A model generated the notes under the pieces. It did no database searches and was not told the origin of the DNA. It saw only the letters and a list, made by a program, of their open reading frames with translations. A DNA stretch of 62,137 bases, from the NCBI GenBank assembly GCA_022843175.1, contig JALHOE010000026.1, forward strand, positions 1 to 62,137, given 5' to 3'. Source of the stretch: Deltaproteobacteria bacterium (lineage in GTDB: Bacteria; Myxococcota_A; Polyangia; Polyangiales; JADJMO01). The translations under genes were made by a program, and so were the position numbers. Below are positions 61,794 through 62,137 of this stretch, one piece after another. Positions within the stretch are counted from its first letter, which is position 1, and each line of letters starts with the position of its first letter.

Positions 61794-62137
61794 ATGGGTA
61801 ATCGCCTTTACGTGGGCAATCTCTCGTACCGCACGACCAAGGATTCACTGCGCGAAGCATTCGCCGCCGAGGGCCGCGAGGTTGTCGACGCGCACGTGGT
61901 GATGGACCGCGAGACCGGGCAATCGCGCGGCTTCGGGTTCGTCACGCTCGCCAGCGCCGACCAGGCCCGCGAGGCGATCTCGGCGATGAACGGCGCCCTC
62001 GTCGACGGTCGTCCGCTCCGTGTCAACGAGGCCGAGGACCGCCCGCAGCGTTCGGGCGGCGGCGGTGGCGGCGGCTACAGCGCGGGCGGCGGCGGCGGCG
62101 GCTACTCCAGCGGCGGCGGCGGCGGCGGCTACTCCAG
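61794..62137 (+). CDS. Gly-rich RRM RNA-binding protein (3' truncated)
   Basis: The ATG at 61794 opens a frame that runs past the end of the window, giving 114 residues. Residues 4-80 form a single RNA recognition motif: RNP2 LYVGNL (5-10) and RNP1 RGFGFVTL (45-52). A Gly-rich tail with YSAGGGG / YSSGGGG repeats begins at about residue 85 and is cut. Such short RRM-Gly proteins are often cold-inducible RNA chaperones. AGCAGGA precedes the start. The 274-bp region upstream, between the tRNA and this ATG, holds a 5-bp stem (TCTCA/TGAGA at about 61769-61782) and GTCG repeats that may lie in its leader. Confidence 0.92.
   Translation, partial: MGNRLYVGNLSYRTTKDSLREAFAAEGREVVDAHVVMDRETGQSRGFGFVTLASADQAREAISAMNGALVDGRPLRVNEAEDRPQRSGGGGGGGYSAGGGGGGYSSGGGGGGYS

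Overview
This is a 62 kb window of very GC-rich DNA (roughly 70% G+C by eye) with gene content typical of a myxobacterium (Myxococcota, probably a Polyangiales-type soil bacterium). The main signs are Hanks-type Ser/Thr kinases (one fused to cyclase-like, AAA-ATPase and TPR regions), more than a dozen lipoproteins with Asp/Thr/Ala-rich tethers, Cys-rich and kelch-type secreted proteins, and many GTG/TTG starts. The taxonomic placement is an inference from these traits. No phage, insertion sequence, CRISPR array or rRNA was seen. There is one tRNA gene, tRNA-Arg(CCT).

Layout. 1-6.9 kb: the end of a proline-rich protein, a lipoprotein coupled to a Rieske lipoprotein, then a 1317-residue lipoprotein coupled to a FadL-type outer-membrane protein. 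6.9-19.6 kb: a VIT/VWA protein, an acyltransferase plus hydrolase pair, a membrane hydrolase divergent from an M1 aminopeptidase lipoprotein, a Ser/Thr kinase, a lipoprotein coupled to an AlaX-like editing protein, and a caspase/gingipain-like lipoprotein. 19.7-31 kb: the most coherent cluster, a sugar-utilisation locus. It holds a fucose/arabinose-type isomerase, a sulfatase with a 74-residue partner, a pentulose kinase, a beta-helix lipoprotein and a complete ribose-type ABC transporter with a DUF2490-like outer-membrane protein between its subunit genes. The isomerase and kinase together suggest D-arabinose (or a related sugar) to D-ribulose to D-ribulose-5-phosphate.

31-43.8 kb: a small histone-H1-like basic protein with a strong terminator, a TetR regulator, a GT4 glycosyltransferase, a CDP-alcohol phosphatidyltransferase coupled to a polytopic PMT-like protein behind a sigma-54-like promoter, an ABC-F ATPase with a possible attenuator leader, an unknown protein, a kelch lipoprotein, an HpnN-like RND/MMPL transporter, an SRPBCC-like secreted protein and a small lipoprotein. 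43.9-51.5 kb: the large multidomain kinase, a repeat island (25-bp perfect inverted repeat plus ten 8-bp units), an L,D-transpeptidase whose end overlaps a ferritin-like diiron protein, and an adenosine-deaminase family enzyme. 51.6-62.1 kb: three lipoproteins, one looking like a catalytically dead endonuclease/exonuclease/phosphatase; a MutS-family ATPase directly abutting a membrane-protein gene; the trehalose/glycogen pair TreZ plus debranching enzyme; the tRNA; and an RRM protein cut by the window end.

Genes are packed tightly. Many neighbours share ATGA/GTGA start-stop overlaps, and several convergent pairs abut or overlap at their 3' ends. Findings with the most potential are the isomerase/kinase/sulfatase/transporter locus, the degenerate EEP lipoprotein, the clan-CD-like lipoprotein, the putative ABC-F leader and the two intergenic repeat structures.
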